Source: Lactiplantibacillus pentosus
Lineage (GTDB): Bacteria > Bacillota > Bacilli > Lactobacillales > Lactobacillaceae
Assembly: GCF_003641185.1 (NCBI RefSeq)
Contig: NZ_CP032757.1
Coordinates: 3,348,001-3,412,000 of the forward strand
DNA: 64,000 nucleotides
Direction of reading: 5' to 3'
Below are positions 27,943 through 36,955 of the stretch, piece by piece (within the stretch, counting starts at the first letter, position 1; each line of letters opens with the position of its first letter). The translations under genes were made by a program, and so were the position numbers. Under the pieces are notes generated by a model. The model was not told the origin of the DNA, searched no databases, and saw nothing but the letters and a program-made list of their open reading frames with translations.

Positions 27943-29280
27943 TTAATCATTTGATGATTTCCGTGCAATATTAATAGCTGCTAGCGTTGAGATCAGCATT
28001 AATCCTGTCATAATCATGACAGCTGTATTGTACGAAACGACTGGACTAGCAATACCGGCCGTCATTAACGTGATGATTGACAGCCCAACTGAGCTCCCAA
28101 TCTGATGCACCATATTGACCACGCCCGATGCCGAGCCCGCAATCGCCGCATCCGTATTTGCGACCCCCGCGACCGTCAGCGGACTCAAAGAAAAGCCTTG
28201 ACCGATCCCGATAATCACCATTGGAATCGCAATCGCCGTCACGTAGCCTGCGCGTACGCCAACCAGCGCGGCCATCAATAAGCCGACTAACGTAATCAGT
28301 TCCCCCGCAATCAAGATTTGATTGTTCGTGAATCGGTTATTCAAACGTGACACCAGGGTGGCGAAGATAAATTGAGGCACCGTTTCAGGCAAAAAGCCTA
28401 GTGCAGCCATTAATGGCGTAAAATGATAAACATTTTGCATTGCTTGTGGTGTTAAGAAGAAGTACGAAATCATCGCACCGAGAAAGAAGAACCGCGCCAC
28501 ATAGGCACTACTGCGTTCACGGTCAGCGAATAATTTCAATGGCATGATTGGATGGTTTGAGCGGTGTTCTTGCCATACAAACGCTGCCAGGACAATAATC
28601 GCAATGATAATCGTTAACACCGGATTTTTAGCGCCATTAATCCCGTAGACCAGCGCAATGATCCCAATCACTGATAATAATGAGCCCAACCAATCCAGCT
28701 TGCCAGTACTGCGTTGACTAACCGGAACAAATTTCAAAGTCAATAAGAGCATCACAATGCCAATCGGCACGTTCAATAGGAAGCCCAGTCGCCAAGTCGT
28801 GTAGCTGGAGATCAACCCACCAATCACGAGACCAAAGCTCGCGCCCAGACCACCAGTAGCGCCATAATACACAATCGCGCGTGTCCGCATGTTATCTTGA
28901 TACGTATCCATTAGTAACGCGAGCGTCGTCGGCGCCAGAATAGCGGAACCAATCCCTTGCAGTGCCCGCATGCTAATAATCATCCCCGCACTCGTCGAAA
29001 GTCCGACCAGTAACGAGCCAATGCTAAAAATCACCAGGCCAATCAAGAAAATCTTGCGCCGTCCAAAAATATCCCCGGCACGACCACCGAGCATTAACAA
29101 GCCACCAAACGTCAGCGCGTAGGCGTTCGTCACCCACGAGAGCGCTTGGGCTGACAAATTCAAGTCAGCGGCGATTTTGACCGTACTGGTAAAAACAATC
29201 GAATTATCCAGCAGAATCATAAAATAACTAATCAGAATAATTGGCAAAATGATGCCAAACCGTTGTTGTGTTCTATTCAT
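27943..29280 (-). CDS. MFS multidrug transporter, DHA2 family
   Basis: Drug:proton antiporter with about 14 membrane helices, 445 aa. It has the MILLDNSIVFTS start helix of DHA2 proteins (D1 motif), motif A GGRAGDIFGRRK between helices 2 and 3, and a motif-C-like GGLGASFGLVIGG in helix 5. It sits downstream of a MerR regulator on the same strand with its own MerR-type promoter (29323-29341) after the merR terminator. So it is very likely induced by the MerR protein in response to the exported compound, which is unknown. Confidence 0.9.
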   Translation of the reverse strand: MNRTQQRFGIILPIILISYFMILLDNSIVFTSTVKIAADLNLSAQALSWVTNAYALTFGGLLMLGGRAGDIFGRRKIFLIGLVIFSIGSLLVGLSTSAGMIISMRALQGIGSAILAPTTLALLMDTYQDNMRTRAIVYYGATGGLGASFGLVIGGLISSYTTWRLGFLLNVPIGIVMLLLTLKFVPVSQRSTGKLDWLGSLLSVIGIIALVYGINGAKNPVLTIIIAIIVLAAFVWQEHRSNHPIMPLKLFADRERSSAYVARFFFLGAMISYFFLTPQAMQNVYHFTPLMAALGFLPETVPQFIFATLVSRLNNRFTNNQILIAGELITLVGLLMAALVGVRAGYVTAIAIPMVIIGIGQGFSLSPLTVAGVANTDAAIAGSASGVVNMVHQIGSSVGLSIITLMTAGIASPVVSYNTAVMIMTGLMLISTLAAINIARKSSND

Positions 29281-29322
29281 GTTTGCTTACCTCAATCTTT
29301 AATTAATAGCCACAGTCTATAA

Positions 29323-29341
29323 CCTTAAAGTAACTTCAAGG
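29323..29341 (-). promoter_or_regulatory. MerR-type operator/promoter of the MFS gene
   Basis: CCTTGAAGTTACTTTAAGG (minus strand) is a dyad set between TTGCCT and TAGACT with a 19-bp spacer, the stretched spacing that MerR activators need. Confidence 0.8.
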
Positions 29342-29376
29342 CAAGCTTTTTTCTGAAAATAATTTGTTTTTTTGAA

Positions 29377-29455
29377 AAAAAGGCCCTGCAAGCACGGCGT
29401 AATCATCCAACTCAGTTAAGTTAGAATGGTTGTGCCGACTCACAAGGGCCTTTTC
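29377..29455 (-). terminator. Terminator between merR and MFS gene
   Basis: On the minus strand AAAAGGCCCT and AGGGCCTTTTTTT pair over a long loop that has its own GTCGGC/GCCG pairing. It separates the two transcription units. Confidence 0.7.
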
Positions 29456-29495
29456 ATGATTGTCCCTAGTCACTATTTAAGATTGCAGCTAGTCA

Positions 29496-29897
29496 CTAGT
29501 CCTGATTATGTTGTCGTTCCAAAGCACGCAGCTCTTCTTCCGCTTCCTGCATGTGGTCATAATAATGATCCAACTTGTAATGCAAGTGGTCGATTGCCGC
29601 CTGAATGTCATCACGTCTTTCTTCCATTTCTTCGAGCTGCGTCTTCAATAAATCAATCTGCTCACTCGTATTATCTTCCTGAGCATCAAATAACTGAATA
29701 TAGCGCCGCAAATTCACAATGCTCATCCCAGCGGCTCGCATCTGGCGGACAAACACGATTCGCCGAATAATCCGGTCATCGATTTCCCGATTTCCCGTCT
29801 CACTGCGGTCGATAGCTGGAATCAGCCCTTCCTTTTCATAATACCGAATCGCCGCCGAAGATACGCCCGTCTGCTCACTTGCTTGTTTGATATTCAT
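29496..29897 (-). CDS. MerR family regulator
   Basis: A 133-aa regulator: N-terminal MerR winged helix (IKQASEQTGVSSAAIRYYEKEGLIP, then RRIVFVRQMRAAGMSI), followed by a long coiled-coil dimer helix with EEMEERR and YDHMQEAEEELRALE. There are no metal-binding cysteines, so it belongs to the drug or stress-sensing MerR type. An operator identical in kind to the one before the MFS gene lies in its own promoter, indicating autoregulation. Confidence 0.88.
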   Translation of the reverse strand: MNIKQASEQTGVSSAAIRYYEKEGLIPAIDRSETGNREIDDRIIRRIVFVRQMRAAGMSIVNLRRYIQLFDAQEDNTSEQIDLLKTQLEEMEERRDDIQAAIDHLHYKLDHYYDHMQEAEEELRALERQHNQD

Positions 29898-29953
29898 TAG
29901 AAGACCTCCATATTACTAATTTGAATTGACCCATTCATGGCCCTATTATCTAA

Positions 29954-29972
29954 CCTTCAAGTTACTTCAAGG
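29954..29972 (-). promoter_or_regulatory. MerR-type operator/promoter of merR
   Basis: CCTTGAAGTAACTTGAAGG (minus strand) between TTGCCT and GATAAT, 19-bp spacer; differs from the MFS operator at only two positions. Confidence 0.8.
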
Positions 29973-30257
29973 CAAGCCCTAAAGTGACTTTTTCATTAAT
30001 TTCGATTTTACGTCATGCAAACTAGCCGACTTGTCGACTCCAATCCAAGCTACTAATCCTGACTAATCATGACTGAATCACCGGCATTCGCGGCTAGTCG
30101 TTTAACCGCAGTCCCAATCAAATCACCGTGTTTTAGAATGAACGCGCTCACCGGCTCTAATAGGCGCACCTAATTTATTGTCGTTTTTCCCATGCAAGCG
30201 GCCTGACATCTGCTATAGTTAAGTCATAAAGATAGTAATTTACAGGAGGCTCTCAAC

Positions 30258-30971
30258 ATGGCAAATCAGTACTTACATAACGTTCAAGGCTTATTTGACA
30301 CCATTGCACCTAATTATGACCGTATGAATAATATTATTAGTCTCGGAACGCATCGACACTGGCGCAAGCAAACGATGGCCCAGATCCATCTCGCACCTGA
30401 TGCTCACGTCCTCGATTTGTGTTGTGGCACGGGAGATTGGACCATTGCGCTCGCACGGGAATTACAACCGACTGGCGAAGTGATCGGACTGGATTTTTCC
30501 GCGCCAATGCTCAAGCTAGCGCAACAAAAAGTCGCCCAACAACACGTCGCGGACCGGGTCTGGTTGCGCCGCGGTAATGCGATGCACCTTCCATTTAAAG
30601 ATAACACATTCGACCTGGTCACCATTGGCTTCGGCCTTCGCAATCTTCCAGACAAAGCCCAAGCATTAGCTGAAATCTACCGCGTCCTCAAGCCTGGCGC
30701 ACGACTAGTCTGCCTAGAGACCTCCCAGCCCGATCAACCGCTCATCAAACCGGTCTGGCAGTGGTATTTCACTAAAGTTGTCCCATTATTTGGCCGCTTA
30801 TTCGCACATCAATACCAAGAATATTCTTACTTACAAGAAACGACCCGCCACTTTGCCAGTTATCAGCAGCTGGCTCAGATGTTCAGGACGGCTGGCTTCC
30901 AAAACGTCCACTATCAACGTTTTAACTTTGGCGCTGCCGCTGCACATTTCGGGACCAAGGAGGCCGATTAA
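30258..30971 (+). CDS. menG: Demethylmenaquinone methyltransferase
   Basis: SAM-dependent C-methylation of demethylmenaquinone, the last step of menaquinone synthesis. The 237-aa protein has the UbiE/MenG signature: FDTIAPNYDRMN at the N-terminus, SAM motif I VLDLCCGTGDW, and TIGFGLRNLPD with the following VLKPGARLVCLETSQP. AGGAGGC precedes the ATG. Its stop is directly followed by the ATG of the DUF218 gene. Confidence 0.9.
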   Translation: MANQYLHNVQGLFDTIAPNYDRMNNIISLGTHRHWRKQTMAQIHLAPDAHVLDLCCGTGDWTIALARELQPTGEVIGLDFSAPMLKLAQQKVAQQHVADRVWLRRGNAMHLPFKDNTFDLVTIGFGLRNLPDKAQALAEIYRVLKPGARLVCLETSQPDQPLIKPVWQWYFTKVVPLFGRLFAHQYQEYSYLQETTRHFASYQQLAQMFRTAGFQNVHYQRFNFGAAAAHFGTKEAD

Positions 30972-31667
30972 ATGGATGAACTGACTGCCTTTAATCGGTG
31001 CCTCGACTGGCTCACCCAAGCCGTTGCGCAGCCTACTCGAGTAGATGGCGTCGTCCTGTGCGGCAATAGTCTGCCAGCGACCGCGATTGCGGCGGGTCAA
31101 CTCGCCCAGCAGTATCAGCTGCCGACCGTCATCATTGCGGGCGGCGTTGGTCACGCGACGAAGTACTTACGCCACAACCTTGACCAACCGGCATCGCACG
31201 CTAGCGAAGCGGCCCTGATGGCGACACTCATCCGCCAAACCGGCTATACCGGTGAGCTCCGTCTAGATGAAACTTCGACGAATACCGGCAGTAACGCCAC
31301 TAACGCACGGGATTTAGCCCCAGCCAATTGGCGCCACGTCCTGCTGATTCAGGACCCGTTGCTTGCTCGCCGGACTGAATTAACGTTTGCCGCTAACTGG
31401 GATGGTGTTGACTTTACTCGCTATCTACCAGCAACACTCCAACTGAGTCAACTGGAACCACTCCGATTCAAGGGAGAGACCACGCTGACGGGCTGGCAAC
31501 CAGCCTACTTTACCGAACTATTGCTCGGCGAATTTCAGCGGCTAGCGGATACCCCCACTGGTTACGGTCCCCGCGGGCAAGGCTTCATTGCGCATGTTGA
31601 TATTCCTGAAGACGTTCTGGCAGCGGTTGCTGATTTACAGTCCAGAGCGCTGCGTCGGCAACGTTGA
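30972..31667 (+). CDS. YdcF/DUF218 family protein
   Basis: A 231-aa protein of the DUF218 (YdcF/SanA/ElyC) family: VVLCGNSLPATA, IIAGGVGHATKYL, the acidic SEAALMATL, DETSTNTGSNATNARDL, and VLLIQDPLLARRTELTF. It has no membrane segment, as in cytoplasmic YdcF, which binds SAM. The start directly abuts the menG stop with AAGGAGG inside menG, so the two are translationally linked. Confidence 0.82.
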   Translation: MDELTAFNRCLDWLTQAVAQPTRVDGVVLCGNSLPATAIAAGQLAQQYQLPTVIIAGGVGHATKYLRHNLDQPASHASEAALMATLIRQTGYTGELRLDETSTNTGSNATNARDLAPANWRHVLLIQDPLLARRTELTFAANWDGVDFTRYLPATLQLSQLEPLRFKGETTLTGWQPAYFTELLLGEFQRLADTPTGYGPRGQGFIAHVDIPEDVLAAVADLQSRALRRQR

Positions 31668-31745
31668 GAATGCATTCAACTGCGCACGATTGGGTGTTAA
31701 AGTCGAAACCAAACAGACTGAAATTAACTTAATAAATGACTGACT

Positions 31746-31794
31746 AAATGGCGTCTGGATCGAAGTGTTACATTCGATTCAGGCGCCATTTTTA
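31746..31794 (+). terminator. Terminator of the menG operon
   Basis: AAATGGCG-CTG-ATCGAA and TTCGAT-CAG-CGCCATTT, then TTT. Confidence 0.85.
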
Positions 31795-31847
31795 ATATTC
31801 ATCAGTCGTACAAACCGGTCCCTCCGAACGGCATTCCATTAACGGAC

Positions 31848-32831
31848 TTAGCGCTGCGGTTCGCCACTAAACAGGGTAGCATAGCGCGTTGTCAGTTCCT
31901 GTGCGAGCAACTCACCGGCTAGCTGGGACCCTGCCAAATCTAAATGTACGTCATCCGTTGTACTTGGGTGCCACGTGGCCGTTTCAATCAATTCAATTTG
32001 CATAAATTCCGCCGTAACCGCGCGAATTACCGTCGCAAAGGCTTGATTGAACGGGACCAGCACGGCCAAGCGACTATTTGGATACAGACGCTGCACTTGA
32101 TTCAAGAAACGTCGGAACACGATTGTAAAGGCGGTGTCATCAAGTTTGCGGTCATTCGTACCAACATTGATAACGACTAAATCTGTTGGGATTGGTTGCC
32201 ACGGCGTTGTCGCATCAATCGCTGTCAGTGCATCTGGCAACACGGGGACCCCACCCGTTCCAGGTTTTTGGAGGCCAACCGCACTATAGGCGATCCGAAC
32301 GTTGCGGCTATTCAGCAAGTCACTTGCCACCGCCGCGTAATTGGCTTCACCACGATAATCTTCACCGGGATTTCTCCCAGCCACCCAACAGCCGGCAGTC
32401 AGCGAATCGCCAATCCAAGTCAGACTATGGCGTCCTAATTGAACGGGCTGCAACGTCCCATCGCTCGTCAAGGCACTGATTGCAAACCCTTGATTACCAT
32501 CCCAGACACGGTCTTCATCAGTATTGCCACTCAGCACCAAGCGAATCACGTGGGGCCGACCATCCAAAGTCAGCCAGATTGGCTCACTCATCACAGCTTG
32601 GCGCAGAAACGGCAACCCGTCGATTTGAATCGCAATCCAACTCGGTAAATCACGCGCTAAATCCAGCAAGGTAATACGGACAAAACTCGCCGCCGTGGCC
32701 TGAAACCACATTTCAGCGCCCAAATTAGTACTGTACATCACGGGTTGCTGCTCAATTTCTTTGATTGCCCATCGCCCCTGAAAATAAGCGGGCATCAGGG
32801 GCTGATTAGCTTGTGTTACTTGGTAATCCAC
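31848..32831 (-). CDS. SGNH/GDSL esterase, CE2-like
   Basis: A 327-aa soluble hydrolase: N-terminal beta domain (about residues 1-120), then an SGNH domain with WIGDSLTAG (catalytic Ser), the Gly in the second block, VVINVGTNDRK (Asn) and DDVHLD (Asp/His). This two-domain layout resembles carbohydrate esterase family 2 deacetylases; the substrate is inferred as an acylated sugar. The start is the GTG at 32831 after ATGGAGGAA. No signal peptide. Confidence 0.8.
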   Translation of the reverse strand: MDYQVTQANQPLMPAYFQGRWAIKEIEQQPVMYSTNLGAEMWFQATAASFVRITLLDLARDLPSWIAIQIDGLPFLRQAVMSEPIWLTLDGRPHVIRLVLSGNTDEDRVWDGNQGFAISALTSDGTLQPVQLGRHSLTWIGDSLTAGCWVAGRNPGEDYRGEANYAAVASDLLNSRNVRIAYSAVGLQKPGTGGVPVLPDALTAIDATTPWQPIPTDLVVINVGTNDRKLDDTAFTIVFRRFLNQVQRLYPNSRLAVLVPFNQAFATVIRAVTAEFMQIELIETATWHPSTTDDVHLDLAGSQLAGELLAQELTTRYATLFSGEPQR

Positions 32832-32933
32832 GGTATTTCCTCCATCTCTATCTCTGTTGTAATTCACACCAGTAGTGTTCAGTTAAGTGAACAATGGTAG
32901 CTGGCGTGTTTGTTGAAACCCAATCCGATACGC

Positions 32934-33003
32934 GTTGTCAGCCAGCCCCGGAGGTCGGACTAAGGCGCGCACCGGCTGACGAACAATAAGCCAATCTAAG
33001 AAT
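32934..33003 (-). repeat. Palindromic repeat element, copy D (right arm only)
   Basis: GTTGTCAGCCAGCCCCGGAGGTCGGACTAAGGCGCGCACCGGCTGACGAACA matches the arm of copy C and the reverse of copy A (shown in pieces: GTCAGCC, GGTCGGACTAAGGCGCGC, GGCTGACGAACA). It ends in ATAAGCCAATCT, shared with copy E. Confidence 0.65.
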
Positions 33004-33071
33004 CCTCATTAACACTGCAAAACACCAAACACAACGGTAAATCTGATTTATTTTGATAAATTGACCAAAAC

Positions 33072-33085
33072 TTGATGGCTATCAA
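33072..33085 (+). promoter_or_regulatory. FNR-type box before the metal ATPase
   Basis: TTGATGGCTATCAA is a perfect TTGAT-N4-ATCAA dyad. A TATACT -10 lies at 33108-33113, so the box centre is about 41.5 bp before the expected start site, the class II activator position. The likely binder is the Crp/Fnr protein at 40660. Confidence 0.75.
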
Positions 33086-33146
33086 GTTGCCATCAAGAAT
33101 CAGCGGCTATACTAGGGTCATCAAATCAAATAAGGAGTTGCAAATT

Positions 33147-35051
33147 ATGAAAATTCAGGGGTTTCTAACTAAACATACGAATCAAATCACATTAATCACT
33201 GGTATTCTGATTGTCCTCGGCATGCTCAGCAAATACTTGTTCCAATTCACACTAGGCTACCAAGTCATTCTGGCTGTCGCATCCGTGATTGCGGTTATTC
33301 CGATCGCGGTTCGGGCTTGGAGCGCGCTGCGCAACAAGGTCTTCAGTATTGAACTGTTAGTCAGCATTGCCGTTATCGGGGCCTTCATCATTGGCGAATT
33401 CAATGAATCAGCCATCGTGACGTTCCTATTCCTGTTCGGGTCCTATCTCGAAAGCAAAACGTTACAAAAGACGCGGACGGCTATCAAAGGTTTGACTGAC
33501 ATGTCACCAACGACCGCGACCCTCGTAACCGCTGATGGTACGGAAGAAGTCGACGTCGATGATGTTGACGAAGGCGATGTTGTCTTAGTCAAGACGGGGA
33601 GCCAAGTTCCTGTCGACGGGGTCGTCGTTGAAGGTAATGGTTACCTCAACGAAGCTTCTATCACCGGTGAAGCCCGTCAGATTAACAAACAACTCAATGA
33701 TTCCGTTTATTCTGGTACGATGGTCGAAAACGGCTATCTTAAAATCAAAGCGACTCAAGTGGGTGATGACACGACGTTTGCTAAAATCATCGAACTCGTC
33801 GAAGAAGCCCAAGACACGAAGTCCAAAGCTGAAAAGTTCATCGACCGCTTTGCTCAATATTATACGCCTGCCGTTCTGGTTTTAGCAGTCTTAGTCTTCG
33901 CCTTCTCGCGTGACTTCCGATTAGCGATCACCGTCTTAGTTCTAGGATGCCCAGGGGCCCTCGTTATCGGTGCACCCGTCTCAAACGTTGCCGGAATCGG
34001 TAATGGTGCCAAACGTGGCATCTTAATCAAGGGTGGCGAAGTCGTCGATACCTTTGCCAAAGTCGATACGCTGGTCTTCGATAAAACGGGGACTTTGACG
34101 GAAGGCAATACCGCCGTTACCACGATGCACACTTACACGACTAACGCCGACAATCAACTCGCTTTAGCCGCTGCTATCGAAGGCGTTTCTGACCATCCAC
34201 TCGGTCAAGCTATCGTGACCTACGCAGCCCAAAAGTCCGCCGGTGTCGCACCCGTCCTCGATGATACCGAAACCGTCAAAGGCCAAGGCATCTGCGCTAA
34301 AGTCGGTGACCAATCCGTCGTCATTGGGAACCAAAAGATGTTAACCGCGCATCAAATCGAACTTAACTCAGCTCAACTCAAAGACCTGAACGATTTACAA
34401 GCAGGTGGTCAATCCACAGTCATCATGGCCGTTGATGGCCAAGTTCAACTGATATTCGGGATTGCCGATACCATCCGCCCAGGCGTCAAGGATTCACTCG
34501 CCGCACTCAAAGCTCAGGGTATCAAGAAATTAGTCATGTTGACTGGTGACAATCAGTTAACCGCCCAAGCAGTCGCAGATGAATTGAACCTAGACGAAGT
34601 TCACGCCAACTTATTGCCAGAAGAAAAGGTCGAATACGTTAAAAAGCTCAAAGCTGATGGGAACACAGTCGCCTTTATCGGTGATGGCATCAATGACAGT
34701 CCGTCCATCGCTAACGCGGATATCGGTATTGCCATGGGTAGCGGGACCGATGTCGCTATCGACACCTCCGACGTTGTCCTGATGCAATCCAGCTTCCCAG
34801 CACTGGTCCACGCCCATGGTCTCGCTAAGAAGACGGTGCTCAACACGCGGGAAAACATCTTCATCGCCATCGCGACGGTGGCCTTCCTCCTGATTGGCTT
34901 AGTCTTCGGTTACATTTACATGGCCAGTGGGATGTTCGTCCACGAAGCCAGCATCCTGGTCGTTATTTTCAACGCGATGCGCCTGATCAACTTCCAGACC
35001 AAGTTCGACAAACAACAACCTGCCAAAACGATCCAAGCCGCAACGGCCTAA
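33147..35051 (+). CDS. Heavy-metal P1B-type ATPase
   Basis: A 634-aa metal-exporting or importing pump without an N-terminal metal-binding domain. It has the actuator TGEAR, the membrane metal site LGCPGALVIGAP near residue 267, DKTGTLTEG near 311, the P1B hallmark SDHPLG, GDN, and GDGINDSPSIANADIGIAMG. The membrane motif is CPG, not the CPC or SPC of the main copper, cadmium or zinc groups, so the metal is uncertain. AAGGAG precedes the ATG at 33147; an upstream in-frame ATG overlaps the FNR-type box. Preceded by an FNR-type box, hence likely activated by the FLP-like regulator. Confidence 0.85.
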   Translation: MKIQGFLTKHTNQITLITGILIVLGMLSKYLFQFTLGYQVILAVASVIAVIPIAVRAWSALRNKVFSIELLVSIAVIGAFIIGEFNESAIVTFLFLFGSYLESKTLQKTRTAIKGLTDMSPTTATLVTADGTEEVDVDDVDEGDVVLVKTGSQVPVDGVVVEGNGYLNEASITGEARQINKQLNDSVYSGTMVENGYLKIKATQVGDDTTFAKIIELVEEAQDTKSKAEKFIDRFAQYYTPAVLVLAVLVFAFSRDFRLAITVLVLGCPGALVIGAPVSNVAGIGNGAKRGILIKGGEVVDTFAKVDTLVFDKTGTLTEGNTAVTTMHTYTTNADNQLALAAAIEGVSDHPLGQAIVTYAAQKSAGVAPVLDDTETVKGQGICAKVGDQSVVIGNQKMLTAHQIELNSAQLKDLNDLQAGGQSTVIMAVDGQVQLIFGIADTIRPGVKDSLAALKAQGIKKLVMLTGDNQLTAQAVADELNLDEVHANLLPEEKVEYVKKLKADGNTVAFIGDGINDSPSIANADIGIAMGSGTDVAIDTSDVVLMQSSFPALVHAHGLAKKTVLNTRENIFIAIATVAFLLIGLVFGYIYMASGMFVHEASILVVIFNAMRLINFQTKFDKQQPAKTIQAATA

Positions 35052-35081
35052 CCACGTTACGGAGATCCACCCCCAGCCCAT

Positions 35082-35133
35082 AAAAAATGGCACCCAGACT
35101 AGTCTTCCCCAACTAGTCAGGGTGCTATTTTTA
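35082..35133. terminator. Terminator of the metal ATPase gene
   Basis: AAATGGCACCC-GACTAGT and ACTAGTC-GGGTGCTATTTTT. Confidence 0.85.
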
Positions 35134-35199
35134 GCTAATAATAACTAAAATGATAACGCCATAATAATTTCATAAGTACGCTCGGTTGATTAATTGCAA

Positions 35200-35951
35200 T
35201 TATAAACTAAAAAAGATCTTGTAAAGCCAAATCCCAATCACGGCGCCAACAATCGGTGCCACGACCGGAACCCAGCTGTATTCCCAATGTGAAGATCCCT
35301 TATTGGGAACCGGTAATAGTGCGTGAACGAGCCGCGGCCCTAAATCCCGGGCAGGGTTCAGAGCTGGCCCAGTCGGCCCACCTAGTGAGATGACCATTGC
35401 CGCAATCAGTAATCCGACCCCGATGTTAGCAATATCGATATTTTGATGGAAGAACATCCCGCGATACAGGCCCATCGCCCCAAAAATTAGGACGGCGGTC
35501 CCGACCATTTCGGTAATGAACCCGTTCAGCTGACTGTGAGCGGCGTCACTAGTGGCAAACGTCCCTAATACTGCGCCAGCATCAGTCGTTTGTCGGTAGT
35601 GTGGCCAGTATAGTGCGAGAATCAAGCATTGTCCTACGATGGCACCGAGAAATTGCCAGATTAAGTACTGCGCAACGTGTGACCAGGGGAAGAGACCAAC
35701 CGTTGCTTGACCAATCGTAATCGCAGGGTTCAAGTGGTTACCAGAGATTGACCCGAACATCATTGCTGGCAGCATAACCCCCAGCCCGTACCCCGACGCC
35801 ACCAGTAGCCAACCCCCGTTGGCGAGTCCTGGATCGTCGTTTCCGGTCGTGTTCTTTAGGAATGCATTAGCGACAGCACCGTTGCCTAGTAGTACTAGGA
35901 TAGGGTGCCAAAGAATTCTGCAGCGTAGCGTGCGTCCCACGAACCTGTCAT
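35200..35951 (-). pseudogene. Glycerol facilitator-like aquaporin, frameshifted near the N-terminus
   Basis: MIP-family channel. The proper start is the ATG at 35951 (GAGGAGG upstream), reading MTGSWDARYAAEFFGT. One base is missing at about 35900-35903, so this frame stops at once, while the -1 frame continues ILVLLGNGAVANAFL and runs intact to 35200. The two NPA boxes are present as HLNPAIT and ALNPARD, and the insert between helices is long as in GlpF. Restoring one base gives 250 aa. As read, it would make no channel unless the frame is corrected or the sequence is wrong. Confidence 0.85.
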
Positions 35952-36405
35952 CTTGTATCCTCCTCGTATGGTACCGAGCATCTATGATACTTTGAAGGAT
36001 AGCAGATAAAGCCATTTATGTAAACGCTTCATTTTGCTGTAATAAGCCATTTCTAATCATCCGAGCCGGCCTCCTACTTATACCCCCGCGCGTATTAAAG
36101 TCGAGCTAGCGACGTTTGGCAAGCGCGATATCAGAATTCAAACTGGCGAATCAGATTCTCACCCTGGTTCATAATTGACGTAACTCAATAATTGCAGGAC
36201 TTAATTTACCGTCAGCATCGCTATCCACCCCTTGATTTCAGAAAGACTTGTGTACTGGAGTTCAGTCATTAAAGCTAACGTTTCAATTGCTGAACATCTA
36301 GAACTTGGCATGCAAAAAAGTCCCTTATGGCAGGTCAGCTGACAACCATAAAGGAATCATAACAAGCGGGGATCGGCGCAAGCGAACCGCACCCCCTTAT
36401 CCGTA
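35952..36405. other. Intergenic region
   Basis: About 450 bases with no gene seen; only the immunity-gene terminator at 36314-36356 stands out. Confidence 0.5.
36314..36356 (-). terminator. Terminator of the immunity gene
   Basis: On the minus strand CCTTTATGG and CCATAAGGGAC enclose GTCAGCTGAC, followed by TTTTTT. Confidence 0.75.
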
Positions 36406-36744
36406 TTATTGGCTAGGCCACGTATTGGTCGTTCCTAGCATGTTAAACTCGCCCCACCCTTTTTGAGAATGCGCCAATTCATTGATCGCTGTTAACACTT
36501 TGTTCTCGTCGGCAGTGAAGTGTAACTTATCGACAAACACTTGACTGGCAATCTGGTCATAGACGACGCGGGCTTGGCGTTCAGGCGTCTGTTGATTATG
36601 TTTGACTTTACTGATACCAGTCTCAAGAATATTTAGCACATATTGGTAACGTTCGGGCGTAGCATGTTGCTGTAGTGAAAGCTGTAACCGAGTAAACAAG
36701 TCTAAAGCTTGGTTTTTAGCATGGTCCGACTTCGTGTTAGTCAC
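36406..36744 (-). CDS. Enterocin-A-type bacteriocin immunity protein
   Basis: A 112-aa cytosolic four-helix protein. The C-terminal half (VYDQIASQVFVDKLHFTADENKVL, then INELAHSQKGWGEF) follows the EntA_Immun pattern of a helix, a K-x-x-F-T turn and a final helix. Such proteins block the mannose-PTS receptor complex from class IIa bacteriocins. The start is the GTG at 36744 after AGGAGGGG. No bacteriocin or exporter gene is near, so it is an orphan immunity gene. The match is by pattern only. Confidence 0.6.
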   Translation of the reverse strand: MTNTKSDHAKNQALDLFTRLQLSLQQHATPERYQYVLNILETGISKVKHNQQTPERQARVVYDQIASQVFVDKLHFTADENKVLTAINELAHSQKGWGEFNMLGTTNTWPSQ

Positions 36745-36900
36745 AAAATCCCCTCCTGACATTAAGGTAAAAAAGCCTTTTCCCCGTGGTCATCGTAAGG
36801 CTTCCCCACATAACTGTCAAACCCAGGAAACCGTTTGCACATCAGCCATTTGAAAGTTAACTTGATGAATTGGTCATTTGGGCAAAAAAGTTGCATCTAC

Positions 36901-36916
36901 ATACCTACGGGGGTAT
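36901..36916 (+). promoter_or_regulatory. CsoR-family operator
   Basis: ATACCTACGGGGGTAT resembles the G/C-tract dyad bound by CsoR/CstR repressors (TACC-N4-GGGGTA). It lies 40 bp before the thioredoxin start, so the csoR-like gene in this operon likely represses its own operon. Confidence 0.75.
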
Positions 36917-36955
36917 ATTGTTAATTGTTAATAATGCACATCTGGAGGGGTTAAC

